Positions 9,601 through 17,970 of a stretch of DNA of 21,521 nucleotides are shown here, one piece after another. This DNA is from Larix sibirica. Lineage: Eukaryota > Streptophyta > Pinopsida > Pinales > Pinaceae. Where the stretch lies: NCBI GenBank assembly GCA_004151065.3, contig NWUY0300016223.1, positions 1 through 21,521 on the forward strand, given 5' to 3'. The position numbers and the translations under genes were made by a program. Under the pieces are notes generated by a model. That model did no database searches and was not told where the DNA came from. It was given only the letters and a program-made list of their open reading frames with translations. The stretch's first letter is position 1. Each line of letters begins with the position of its first letter.

Positions 9601-10155
9601 GATGAACAGGCAGAGACCTTAGAAAGGTGTGCGGATGTGACTGTGGAGGCAAGAGGGCACAGAAGAGGAAGAGGGAGAGGAAGGGGCAGAGGGGCAAGAG
9701 GTGGTAAATCAAGTGGAAAAACCAGTGTTGCACCAGAAAATTTTGAAGATGAAGACCTAGATTTGTCTCCTGAGAGTAGCAGCGATGAACAGGCAGAGAC
9801 CTTAGAAAGGTGTGCGGATGTGACTGTGGAGGCAAGAGGGCACAGAAGAGGAAGAGGTTTAGGTAGCACTGCCCCATTTGTGAGAGATTTTGATCTCAAT
9901 CTGGACTTAGATGATGATGGGAATGTTGTAAGTTCACAACCTAATGTTAAACATTTGGATGCTGAAGTTTCACAACCTATTGTTATACATTTGAATGCTG
10001 AAGTTTCACAATCGGATCTCAAACAGGAAGAGCTTTATCCTAACTGGTCTCATTCAAATGGATATGATCTAAATATAGATCGGTTGCACTTTCAAATGCA
10101 CTTAGATAGGACTATCGATCAAGATGAAGATGACTATGACAATGATGAGGGATAA
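3611..10155 (+). CDS. NC2A: NC2-alpha / DRAP1 (Dr1-associated corepressor), histone-fold TBP regulator, six coding exons
   Basis: Exons are 3611..3643, 6337..6409, 6783..6876, 8552..8668, 8913..8964 and 9100..10155. All introns are GT-AG and the joined frame of 474 codons is unbroken. The start MRKKLDTR matches the conserved plant NC2-alpha N-terminus. The H2A-like histone fold follows: helix 1 near SRIKKIMQADEDVGKIA (12-28), helix 2 from PVPLLVSKALELF (30-42) to ITIERGAKT (53-61), helix 3 SAAHLKQCVQ (63-72), then FDFLREIVNKVPDM (77-90). In this family NC2-alpha pairs with NC2-beta (Dr1), clamps TBP on promoter DNA and blocks TFIIA/TFIIB. A basic RKRK (104-107) may be a nuclear signal. Exon 6 encodes four Gly-Arg/acidic modules (128-369), an LNLDL motif (389-393), a 12-residue repeat and an acidic end. 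Plant relatives are about 290 residues as I recall; the extra three modules account for the excess 183. An NF-YC subunit is a more distant alternative, less likely given the N-terminus. Confidence 0.9.
3676..4606 (+). repeat. diverged head-to-tail duplication inside intron 1
   Basis: Copy A is 3676..4190 and copy B is about 4191..4606. Both begin tgctttcgtttct and keep the same order of landmarks: agatatttgaattcgatctt / agatattgaatttgatctt, a gtttatt...aactttga block, a gatcttaaggtc / gatcttaggtc block, and gttctttctatttcttcttg / gttctttatatttcttcttt. Copy B is about 100 bases shorter because of deletions. Divergence is substantial, so the event is old. The duplicated unit starts only about 30 bases after the exon 1 donor site. 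Confidence 0.75.
4624..4665 (+). repeat. 21-nt direct repeat, two copies
   Basis: The units atcaga(c/t)tctggatcaaggtc at 4624..4644 and 4645..4665 differ at one base. They lie in intron 1 just after the larger intron duplication, and no function is evident. Confidence 0.85.
5380..5605 (+). repeat. diverged direct repeat of about 120 nt, two copies, in intron 1
   Basis: Both copies contain caagaatgctgtatg(c/t)atgg at about 5411 and 5526, followed by gttgg(c)ttgaccagca(t/c)ggatga and a variant of aaaaacctaaacatt. A cccttaagtt / cctttagttc block precedes each. The copies differ at about 15-20% of positions. They are non-coding and separate from the older duplication at 3676..4606. Confidence 0.75.
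6531..6730 (+). mobile_element. tRNA-derived SINE in intron 2
   Basis: An A-box-like ttagctcaatcgattgaacc (from 6541) and a B-box-like ggttcaatctg (6604..6614) lie about 60 bases apart. The flanks gccccaagg (6531..6539) and ccttggggt (6622..6630) can pair like an acceptor stem. This is the tRNA-like head of a plant SINE. A less defined body continues through gtggctggtggttgagctgccc to about 6720. The element is in the same orientation as the gene and ends about 50-60 bases before the exon 3 acceptor, close to the expected branch-point region. It is degenerate as a tRNA (the A-B interval is too long), so I do not call it a tRNA gene. Confidence 0.7.
6877..8551 (+). other. intron 3 of NC2-alpha (1,675 nt)
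   Basis: The donor CT|GTAAGT is at 6877 and the acceptor TTCCAG is at 8546..8551, in phase 2 (the leucine-67 codon is split). It is A+T-rich with no recognised gene. An 87-codon open stretch at 7394..7657 has no recognisable motif. A short repeat of period about 39 lies at 8130..8216. Confidence 0.85.
8130..8216 (+). repeat. short tandem repeat, period about 39 nt, in intron 3
   Basis: Aaaaacaaggtatgccta followed by a ttta(t)tccct(c/g)gct block occurs twice, and a third partial unit begins aaaaacaagc. It is a small minisatellite-like run with no evident function. Confidence 0.7.
9112..9858 (+). repeat. coding tandem repeat: four 61-codon Gly-Arg/acidic modules in exon 6
   Basis: Units start at 9112 (177 nt, one Arg-Gly pair shorter), 9289, 9472 and 9655 (183 nt each), with a 7-codon start of a fifth (GHRRGRG) at 9838. 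Units 2, 3 and 4 are identical at every base. Unit 1 differs by the missing six bases and a g/c change giving Ala for Pro (AAENF against APENF). Each unit runs from a basic GHRRGRG...ARGGKSSGK block to an acidic FEDEDLDLSPESSSDEQ block and ends CADVTVEAR. The sense strand of the Gly-Arg part is almost all purine. A multiple-of-three unit has kept all frames open, so the antisense frames are also long. Confidence 0.95.
9895..9909 (+). other. LNLDL motif, EAR-type repression motif (residues 389-393)
   Basis: Within FDLNLDLDDDG the residues L-N-L-D-L fit the LxLxL form of the plant EAR motif, which in other repressors recruits TOPLESS-type co-repressors. It follows the repeat block directly. Known: EAR motifs work in short flexible acidic contexts such as this one. 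Inferred: that NC2-alpha uses it. A second DLN word occurs later in the tail (YDLNIDRL). Confidence 0.6.
9934..10014 (+). repeat. 36-nt (12-residue) direct repeat in the C-terminal tail
   Basis: SQPNVKHLDAEV (9934..9969) and SQPIVIHLNAEV (9970..10005) are in tandem, followed by a stub SQS. The DNA copies differ at a few positions, so this is older than the 183-nt expansion. It keeps frame and adds a hydrophobic/acidic spacer between the LNLDL motif and the acidic C-terminus. Confidence 0.9.
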
Positions 10156-10979
10156 TGTACTTTGGAAATTCGAAGCCCATTCTTTACAAAAGGTTTTAAA
10201 TGGTTACTGATTAGAGTTTTCCAGATATGAAACCATAGTTCTAACTTCTGCCCCATTCTCACCTTGTAACATCGAGGGATCATATGACATAGACTATTAA
10301 AGAATTTCCACACTAAAATCGGACACTTAACTGCAAGGAAATCTATAATGCAATGCAAAATTACACACATATAACACCAACAATTTTGCATGTTGACCTG
10401 TTTGAATCCTTACTCTTTTGATGTTCAAGAATTTAAAGCCTCACAGCTCCTCTCTCTATCTCTATTTTGTTGGTTAGTTTCATTCATCCATGAGTGAAAA
10501 TATGTGCAGATTACAGATATATTACATTTGTTAAATTCTGGTTTGGGCGAATCATCATTTAATTTTTCATAGTTGTCACCTTATTTGAAGAAGCTATTAT
10601 GCACTGTGAAATGCATACTGGGAAGGATTCCCTAGTCCTAGTTCTTGGATTGGGTTTTCTTTCACGAGTGATACAGGTTTGATTGTATCTTTTGACCATA
10701 TAAATCAAGGTGTATATAATCCAATAGTGAATGGATAATGATTATATAATCGACATGGCTGTATGGCTTTATATATTTTGCCCATACATTCTGTGGTGAA
10801 TGGATATTGCCAATTATGTATTCATATTTCAATAGTTTACATGCCCTGCCCTCTCCTCTTGAGGTGGGTGCCTTGTCCTTTTTATTGCTCTGTTTTGGTG
10901 CATGTCTGGTACTTGGGGTTTCTATTCAACTCAAGGGTTAGTTTGGTTACTTGCTACAGTTAGATTTGGTCATATGTTG
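10156..10979 (+). other. 3' untranslated and downstream region of NC2-alpha, no gene
   Basis: After the TAA stop the sequence is A+T-rich with no conserved frame. An ATTAAA at 10296..10301 is a possible near-upstream polyadenylation element, which would give a 3' UTR of about 160 bases, but plant signals are loose and this is weak. Short open frames on both strands between 10134 and 10963 have no recognisable content. Confidence 0.5.
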
Positions 10980-11135
10980 CGAATTATTAATGTCTACGCA
11001 TCCAACAATGCACTGGAGAGAGCAACCCTTTGGCATTGTAAGGTGAAAGATTTCTAGGCCAATTCAGTGTTTTGTGGTATTTAGCATCGTCGAGTCCCAA
11101 GATAATAGTGCTAAAATGTCTTCTGCCCAAGCGGG
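10980..11135 (+). pseudogene. LINE endonuclease domain remnant
   Basis: Frame 10980 reads RIINVYASNNALERATLW, closely resembling the I-x-NVYAPN...ERxxLW stretch of plant L1-type LINE endonucleases. A stop interrupts at about 11055. The next recognisable piece, FVVFSIVESQDNSAK from 11068, corresponds to the family's GDFNMVE region but lies one frame over, so there is at least one frameshift and one stop. The catalytic GDFN motif is lost. This is the 5'-most identifiable part of a decayed element whose later parts follow in order on the same strand. Confidence 0.65.
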
Positions 11136-11378
11136 AGATTTGGTTTAGTTTGTGATCCAACCTTGGCTCTTATGATCTCGATGTTTACAAATAAGTTGAC
11201 TCCTCTTAGTTATTCTTTACCTGGTCCGATTTGAGAAAGGGAAGGGATAGGGCCATGAAATGCCTTTACTGAGCCATGCTTTTGGATAAAAACGTCTTCA
11301 CATTTGATAATTGGCTTTTAGGCTCATTGAGGGAATGACTCGAGACACTTTGTTCGAGGGAGTGGCTCAAGTCTCTCG

Positions 11379-11538
11379 TGCTCATTGCATGTTATCGAAT
11401 ATGTTCTAAAGTGCGCGAGGTAACTGTTGTACTAATCTGCTGGTTGGCCATTCTCTATGGTTGCTTAACTAAAAGAGAAAAGCTTCTACGACCTTTCCTT
11501 TGGGTTAAATTAGGAAGGGAGGGGCGATATTTGAAGCA
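11379..11538 (+). repeat. 160-nt duplicate, copy 1, ending at the N at 11539
   Basis: This is the same sequence as 11581..11740 with three substitutions (gcgcg/gcacg, ctgctgg/ctgttgg, aaaagag/aaaatag), at a constant offset of 202. It encodes the start of the LINE reverse-transcriptase C-terminal stretch (CLTKREKLLRPFLW). Its right edge is exactly the undetermined base at 11539, which points to an overlapping contig end rather than a natural duplication. Confidence 0.9.
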
Positions 11539-11539
11539 N
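11539..11539. other. undetermined base at a duplicate boundary (probable contig join)
   Basis: A single N separates ...gaagca from cattagatcc. The 160 bases to its left recur 202 bases downstream, and about 42 bases to its right resemble 12090..12131. Order and distance across this point are uncertain. Confidence 0.75.
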
Positions 11540-11580
11540 CATTAGATCCTTGGAAGTAAGTGGACATGGTAAACTATGCT

Positions 11581-11800
11581 TGCTCATTGCATGTTATCGA
11601 ATATGTTCTAAAGTGCACGAGGTAACTGTTGTACTAATCTGTTGGTTGGCCATTCTCTATGGTTGCTTAACTAAAATAGAAAAGCTTCTACGACCTTTCC
11701 TTTGGGTTAAATTAGGAAGGGAGGGGCGATATTTGAAGCATTTGGTATACTCATGTTCAAGTGGCGGCGTAGGGTGTGTGCATAAGTGCATAAGCAAGGA
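11581..11800 (+). pseudogene. LINE reverse-transcriptase C-terminal remnant
   Basis: From 11664 the frame reads CLTKIEKLLRPFLW, then GREGRYLKHLVYSCSSGGVG. This matches the well-known plant LINE stretch of form K-I-E-K-x-x-R-x-FLWG...H-L-V-x-W...GGLG near the end of the reverse-transcriptase region. The core domain with the catalytic YxDD is absent between the endonuclease remnant and this piece, so roughly 2 kb is deleted or was lost in assembly. The open frame from about 11550 runs on into unrelated tandem repeat. Nothing suggests it is functional. Confidence 0.6.
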
Positions 11801-11877
11801 TTGGTCCTATATGCCAAATGAATCATTAGATCCTTGGAAGGTTGGATTGGAATCACTAGTGTGCATAAACAAGGATT

Positions 11878-12264
11878 GGCCCTATATTCCAATGGACCAT
11901 TAGATCCTTGGAAGTAAGTGGGCATGGTAAACTATGCTTGGTCATTGCATTGCTTTAGGTGGCCATTACGGCAAGTCTAGGAATTTGTTGAATATTTCAT
12001 GTGGTAGTAAAGGAAGTATTTAAAAAACCAAGATCATTATTATAGGCATGTCCTATGTTGGCCCCACTCTTGGCCCTATATGCCAATGGATCATTAGATC
12101 TTGGAAGTAAGTGGACATGGTAAACTATGCTTGGCCATTGCATTGCTTTAGGTGGCCATTATGGCAAGTCTAGGAATTTGTTGAATATTTCATGTGGTAG
12201 TAAAGGAAGTATGTAAAAAACCAAGATCATTATTAATAGGCATTTCCTATGTTGGTCCCCACTT
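11878..12264 (+). repeat. 194-nt direct repeat, two copies
   Basis: Both copies begin ggccctatat(t/g)ccaatgga at 11878 and 12072 and continue through attagatc(c)ttggaagtaag, gctttaggtggccatta, ttgaatatttcatgtggtag and cctatgttgg. They are about 95% identical. A partial third copy lies upstream (11795..11840), and a fragment adjoins the N at 11540..11581. The repeat follows the LINE reverse-transcriptase remnant. Confidence 0.85.
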
Positions 12265-13009
12265 ATACTTGACATAAACAAACTCTTTCTTGAGAACCCT
12301 TAGTTCTAGGCTCTATGCTATGCTTCTTTTACAAAGGAATCACAATCATTCAAGACATTTTTGTCATAAGATGACAAGAATTGGATCCTTTAAACCAAAC
12401 TCAAGCATATTTTTAGACTTAACAATGTTGATGAATTCGTTTTTGATAAAAATCAAAGATTAGTTCTTGATTGTTTATTTTAAGCCTGGTATTGTTCCCA
12501 TGAATTGGGGGAAGAATTAGGCTTGATATTGTAGGAAGCCCTATATTAAACATAATTTTTCCAGAGCCTAAATAGGGGAGGTGTGCTTAGTCCCTGGTCC
12601 ACAACAACCTGGTTGTAAGTTGGCATTTGTCACTTAGTTATGGATCAACCACTTTGTGCCTTGTGTGGCAAGAGTGAATTTATCAAGCATATTGTTCGTA
12701 ATGCAATAAATCAAGAGAAATATGGGCATGTAATAAGACCTTATGTAGTTGAGTCTTGAAGTATTTGTTTACTTAGAAGGCTGCCATGCTAATGGGACTT
12801 TGAGTTGTTTGTTTACTTAGAAGGCCACCATGTTAATTGACGAGTATAGATTGCCGACTTTGAGTTGGTGTTGCATGTTTTTAGAGTGGAAATTATCTTC
12901 CTTCTTTGGAATACTTATAGCAAAATAAAGTTTGAAGGTGAGGAGAAATAAATAACCTTTTCACAATATGGTAGAATTTTTGTGATGGTGAATTTTTCCA
13001 TCCAAGCTC
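12265..13009 (+). pseudogene. decayed LINE 3' region with a zinc-knuckle remnant
   Basis: Around 12653..12705 one frame reads LCALCGKSEFIKHIVRN. This resembles the zf-RVT zinc motif (C-x2-C-G...x2-H) found after the reverse transcriptase of plant LINEs, with the last cysteine lost. A later phrase near 12920, WNTYSKIKFEGEE, weakly resembles the terminal W-x-ERNxRxFE stretch. Order and strand agree with the endonuclease and reverse-transcriptase remnants upstream. The rest of the interval has no recognisable coding. A short tgtttacttagaaggc duplication lies at about 12764..12835. Confidence 0.4.
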
Positions 13010-13271
13010 AAATCTAGGTCAAAAAGTACTCACTGGATTTTAAGCATCTTAGGAAACTATTAATATTGTATAAGTAGGCTTGATCTAGATCCTCAATGTC
13101 ATTGCAAGTCTCTCATCAAGTGTTAAGCCACGATTAACTAAAATTTAGGTCAAAAAGTACTCATTGGATTTTATGCATCTTAAGCAACTATTGGTATTGT
13201 ATAAGTAAGCTTGATCTAAATCCTCAATGTCATCCCAAGTATCTCATGAGGGGTCAATCCAAAATTAGCCT
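13010..13271 (+). repeat. 131-nt direct repeat, two copies
   Basis: The words aggtcaaaaagtactca(c/t)tgg at 13016 and 13147 and cttgatcta(g/a)atcctcaatg later in each unit keep a 131-base offset. The copies are about 87% identical. It is non-coding and lies just after the LINE remnant. Confidence 0.85.
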
Positions 13272-13444
13272 TGATACATTTTCAACAAATAAGTTCCTTA
13301 GTGGAGATAGATATAGCCACATGGTTAACATGATGCATCATGATTGCTATTGAATGATAATATTTTGTTTATCCCTTGGGATATTTATGGCATGTCAAAG
13401 CCATTGAAGGAAGAGAATGATGATTGGGGGCCTTCCAAGGATGG

Positions 13445-13537
13445 TGACTCCTAGAACCTTACACCTCTTACAACCCACACAAACATATGTTTGGACTCCT
13501 AGAACCTTACACCTCTTACAACCCACACAAACATACA
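13445..13537 (+). repeat. 47-nt direct repeat, two copies
   Basis: Gactcctagaaccttacacctcttacaaccc... occurs at 13445 and again at 13492, essentially identical over about 42 bases. This is a recent local duplication or slippage product in non-coding DNA. Confidence 0.9.
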
Positions 13538-14625
13538 AACATATATGACTGGAAACAAATTGAGTTGCATTAGTTTTTTGGCTTATTTTAAAATGGTCTC
13601 AAATATGCCTGATGCGTGCAAAGATGTCATAAATGCATCCAAGGTAGACTTAACATCATTTATGATGTTCTTTACAACATGGCTAATGATACTAGTTATG
13701 CAAAAAGTGATGTAATAATGTCTTAATAGCCACGTCATTTAGCATGTGCAGAACGATGCATTAGATGACACATACTTTTCCACTCCATTTACTATGGAGT
13801 GGAATGACACATAACTATGACAGCAATTACCATTTTGTTTCATTCGTTTTAAACAAGTCATAGCTCAATTTTTATTACAACAATAAACCCCACTTCTTTG
13901 ATGAACTCTACTACGATGTTTATTTTAACAATGATTACCATGCACCACATATTTTACCACGTTATTTACCATATCCTCAATGATACGTTAGATAACATCT
14001 ACTATGGCTGATAATTACCACTTTATTTCCACCTATGTCATGAACGATGTGGGCGAAGGCATCTAATATGACAATAATTGCCATGTATTTCATGTCTTTA
14101 ATTTTGACTTATTTGTAAAGATTAAGATGGAAACTCATTTTTGGACTACAAAGCTGAGTCTATCATCAAGAGAGAAGTATTTGGGAATTTGACGGGAAAA
14201 ATGCTTGTCATAGGTCATTTTCCCATCAAATACGGTTTATATTTCAAGCTGGACGTCACACAAAACGAAAAAACCAATGAAAATGTCTTTGTATAGTGTT
14301 GAAACCGTCAAAAATGACGAGTGGAAGCTATTCCAAATTCCTACCCTATCTATGACTATGATGGTTATTTCGATAGTAATTACTGCATAAATTATCAGGT
14401 TGTCTATTTCCTTCAACTATTAATAGGATAGAGAAATTCAAGTGCTTTTATGGTTTCTAAATCAATTGTCATGAATAAATAATCTAAAAACCTCCTATCA
14501 AGTAGCATACTAATAGGATTAAATAAAAGTGTCATTATGTTATATCATAACAAAATAAACAACTAAGAGATAAAAAAGTAACAACTAAGAGGTAAATAGC
14601 AATTGTTACAAAGAACATAAATAAA
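13538..14625. other. intergenic region with loose repeats, no gene
   Basis: A+T-rich sequence with repeated but degenerate phrases such as acgatg...ttagat(g/a)aca and aattaccat between 13730 and 14090. There are two short hairpins: ttccactccat / atggagtggaa (13778..13788 and 13794..13804), and a gtatttg...gggaaaaatg stretch (from about 14177) pairing with cattttcccatcaaatac near 14217..14234. No open frame or known element is recognisable. Confidence 0.6.
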
Positions 14626-17119
14626 AAATACTAGTTCATCTAGACAATAGAGAATGATGTCATGCTACAAATGGTATCAAGTTTGTACCCTACGATGGGT
14701 CATTTACGTCTTTGGGAGTTGGCTATGATTCCTCAAACCACTAGCTCTAGTTTAATAATAATTGGGAACTTGTAATTTTGCAAGTGAGGTGGAGGTGCCT
14801 AGTTGTGACACCTATTTCATTGCTTTTAGATAGCTCTTCCCACATGATGTCGTGAGTGATCATACTTGAAATTTGTGCACACTGATAAAAGGTGTTAGCA
14901 TGGGGCTCCCTAATCATAATTCATGGCACCTTAGCCCAATAATAATTTTTTTTTGCAAATGCTTCATCACAATTAGCACATATTAGTGCTATGTAATATA
15001 AGAGGAACATTTTATTATTCTTAATACTTTATAAGAGTCATTCATTCCTCATTTTCAAATGAAGAATAAGACTTTTATTATAACAAGTTGTCATGATGTT
15101 CAAAATTCAATGGCCCAAGATTTTCTTGCATAGGAGCAAAACCTTCCAGGTAATATTGGAGGTGATGAAGACCCTAAAAATCATGGAACTAAAAGGCTTG
15201 CATTATTGTTTCATTTTGACTATAGATAAAGTACGTAGGTTGGGAAATTCCTATATGTATGTGTCCTAAGGACAAGTTGACCATCACTTAAAACCATGCA
15301 AAAAGTGTCTTTTGGGGCTTAATGAAGAGTAAATAGCCACATTTGTTGCTTAGATATCAATCTCTATCCAACAATATCCATTATCAATTGTGTACCTATT
15401 GAAGGCCTTGTAATGATTCCAACACCAATCTCTCCCCCTAGTAGCTACGCCATGTAAACTAACTTTTGATTTTTTAAAATTAAAGCTTCCTTTAAATTTT
15501 AATATTATTAGTGTATATAGGACCTTAATACAAAAAGTGGTTCATGCATGAACCTCCACAAGCAAAGCTCAAAATTCAAAAACTTGCATGGGATGGCTTA
15601 TGCCAAAAACATCCATGAACAAGATATTAAGAACTAGAAAAATAAGATGGGTTAAGACAAAATACCCATAGTCATAATGTCAAATTGTTTGGACTGACTA
15701 AAAACATATCATAAGAAACACGAGGCATAAGACGAAATATAAATAGAGTGGGCTAAATGCTCTATGTTTTGGAACATCTTTTAGGCGATTTTTCCAATCG
15801 AAATCTGAATGAAATTGTTGGAATTGCATAATTCGATTGCCTAGGGGTATCAAGGGCGTTGACTCCATTTTTGTAATAAAAAATGCAATTTCAACAATGA
15901 AAAATCATGATTTCACTAAATATTTCATCACCAGATTCCAACAAAAATGACCAAGAAAGTCCAAAATGTAGAACATTTAGCCAACTTCAATATAAAGCAC
16001 CAATAATTGACCATGCCTACTAAGCAAGGAGGTTGGCCATGGTCATCTAGGGGTGGACCCCATCTAATGACTAGAGGATTGACATTGACAAGCCACAAGT
16101 CCCATTCATCGCCAACGAGGTCCGGGGGCTTCCTCCTCTCAAAGATGGCCTTGACCAGAGTCGAAAAGTGTTTATCATTGTGTGGTGGTGATGGGGGCCA
16201 ATTCATCCCATGTTTGCAACAGTCGAACCTATTTTCTAGCTCGATGGGTGGGGTCTACTATCTCTTTAGTGTGAACCAACATAAACATGCCTATAATATT
16301 CAAGTGGTTCTCTTCTCATAGTACAAGGGCCCAACCAATACTCCAAAAGTTGTTGGAGGTGCTCCATATCGACTTGAACCTTCTGAGCATGAACAATGAG
16401 TTGTAAGGAAACACTCCCATTATGGTGCCATTTCATCAAGAAAATACTTGCAATGAGACAACAACATTAAAAAAAACACCATTGCATCCCTTCCATATAT
16501 GATACAATAGGTCAACCCTAACAAGCATCCATGTCAAGTGAAACTAAATAGTGCATGGAAGTTACTCGCCTAACAAGGAAACCTTCTATTTGAGGAAGAT
16601 AGGGAGATATTGCTGACATGGACTTAGCCCACGCTAAGGTGGACTTGGCCAGAAGGAAAAACAAAACAAAACCACTTGAGGGTTTATGCTCACCCACACT
16701 ATGGATAACATGAGTCATGCACACCCATGTACGAAAGTCTCTTATCCACAGGGAACCCTCCCATAATTAAACATTGTGAAAACACTACTTTCTTGGGTTC
16801 TAACACTGGTTTCCAAATGTTGTGAAGAAGGAAATACCAAATTTATCATTGATATTCCATACACCATAGTTTTTATAGTCGGCCTTCAAGGAAAGGTGTC
16901 ATGGCCACAACTTGGAGACCAACTTTTTCATTGTCCCAGACACCCATGCGGCAATTCCTCGAGCCAAGTCAAGTTGGTCTCACCCTTGACTTGGCCCCAG
17001 GAAGAGCTGCACGAGTGTTTGGGACAACGAAAAAAGTTGGGTGACTGGTTGTTCCCGTGAAAAAAGGTTTGAATCAAATCCATTTATGCCCCATAACTGA
17101 CTTATACCTCACAAATGTT
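14626..17119. repeat. 2,494-nt duplicated segment, copy 1
   Basis: It is nearly identical to 17971..20464 at a constant offset of 3,345. I count five substitutions (14689, 14690, 16222, 16243, 16319) and two compensating single-base indels near 15535 and 15560, about 99.7% identity. The segment holds no recognised gene. The longest open frames (a 92-codon minus frame at 15928..16206 and a 104-codon plus frame over the same DNA) match nothing I know and are interrupted on both sides. A TATAAATAG word lies near 15738. It may be a fossil of an unidentified element. Confidence 0.92.
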
Positions 17120-17969
17120 GTGGTTTTACCCCATTGCTAGTCTTACAACAAAGAACAAGCCACCAGGAAGCCAATTTTGAGGATGAGGTCATTAGGGATG
17201 AGGCATTGAATTCATTCTAGAATAAAATTATCCATGTTAGTTAATCATAAATATCATCCTCAAGAGAGCCAATCCTTGGAAAAATTATCAGACATATCAT
17301 TGATCGCATGGATACCCATTCTGAACAACCTTAAGGCCATGAACCATGAAGTTTCATGTAGAGGCTTGCCATCAAATCTAACAAGAGGTGACCACCAAAC
17401 ACACTAGTTGCTGAAACACAAGCTAGTACAAACAGAAAGCTTTTTCTAGGAGAAAAAGGGCTTGATAGCCTCCTAGACCTTCCAACTTTGCAAAACAAAA
17501 GTACCAAATTTAACATAAGGAGTGAACAAAAAGGGTTCAGAATTAAATTCCCTAGCAAGGATGACTTCTAAGTGAGAGGCCCTTATTGATCTAATGGAAA
17601 AGAAGTACCTTGTTTATATCTTCTGGAAATCCACTGTGTAGCAGTTTAGAAATGATCGACGTACGTTTCGAGATCAATTTAATGCACCTCTCCTTTTCTT
17701 TTCACACAGGCTTCAAGATCAAAAGAAGCTTGTGTGAAAAGAAAAAAATAGGTGCATTAAATAGATTGAGAAAAGAGAGTTAGGTGTTTGAGTGATTTAA
17801 TGGAGAACGGTAAAAAATTAGTTGTTAGGGATTAGAAATAAAAATCTAAGAATAAATTATAAAATAAAATAAGAAAGTTTCATAAATAGAAAGTTAGGTA
17901 AAAGATTAATAAATAACTATTAAATAAAAAGAGATAATGATAGGTGAAAGGTTAATAAATAACTATTAA
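17120..17969. other. spacer between the two 2.5-kb copies, no gene
   Basis: Unique sequence between the first copy and the N at 17970. It becomes very A+T-rich after 17800, with ttaataaataactatta repeated twice. It contains the strong inverted repeat at 17677..17762. A 75-codon minus open stretch at 17331..17558 shows no recognised domain. Confidence 0.6.
17677..17762. repeat. 38-nt inverted repeat with a 10-nt loop (foldback hairpin)
   Basis: The left arm 17677..17714 begins atttaatgcacct and ends cttttcacacaggcttc. The right arm 17725..17762 is its near-exact reverse complement (gaagcttgtgtgaaaag ... aggtgcattaaat), with about five mismatches in 38. The spacer is aagatcaaaa. Such a stem could be a small foldback transposon (MITE) or a hairpin-RNA precursor. 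No target-site duplication is clear. Confidence 0.85.
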
Positions 17970-17970
17970 N
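17970..17970. other. undetermined base at the left edge of the second 2.5-kb copy
   Basis: A single N stands between ...aactattaa and aaatactagt. The duplicated segment begins at the next base, which is what a spacer between two assembled contigs would look like. Confidence 0.8.

Noticed and set aside
9074-10022. Two long antisense open frames (267 and 308 codons) over exon 6
   Set aside because: They exist because the coding repeat unit is 183 nt, a multiple of three, so a frame open in one unit stays open in all. Their composition is low-complexity, and the sense frame continues a conserved spliced gene.
15928-16206. 92-codon minus frame (and its copy at 19273..19551) as a conserved duplicated gene
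   Set aside because: Identity between copies only reflects the whole-segment duplication. The frame is flanked by stops, has an opposing frame of similar length and matches no family I know.
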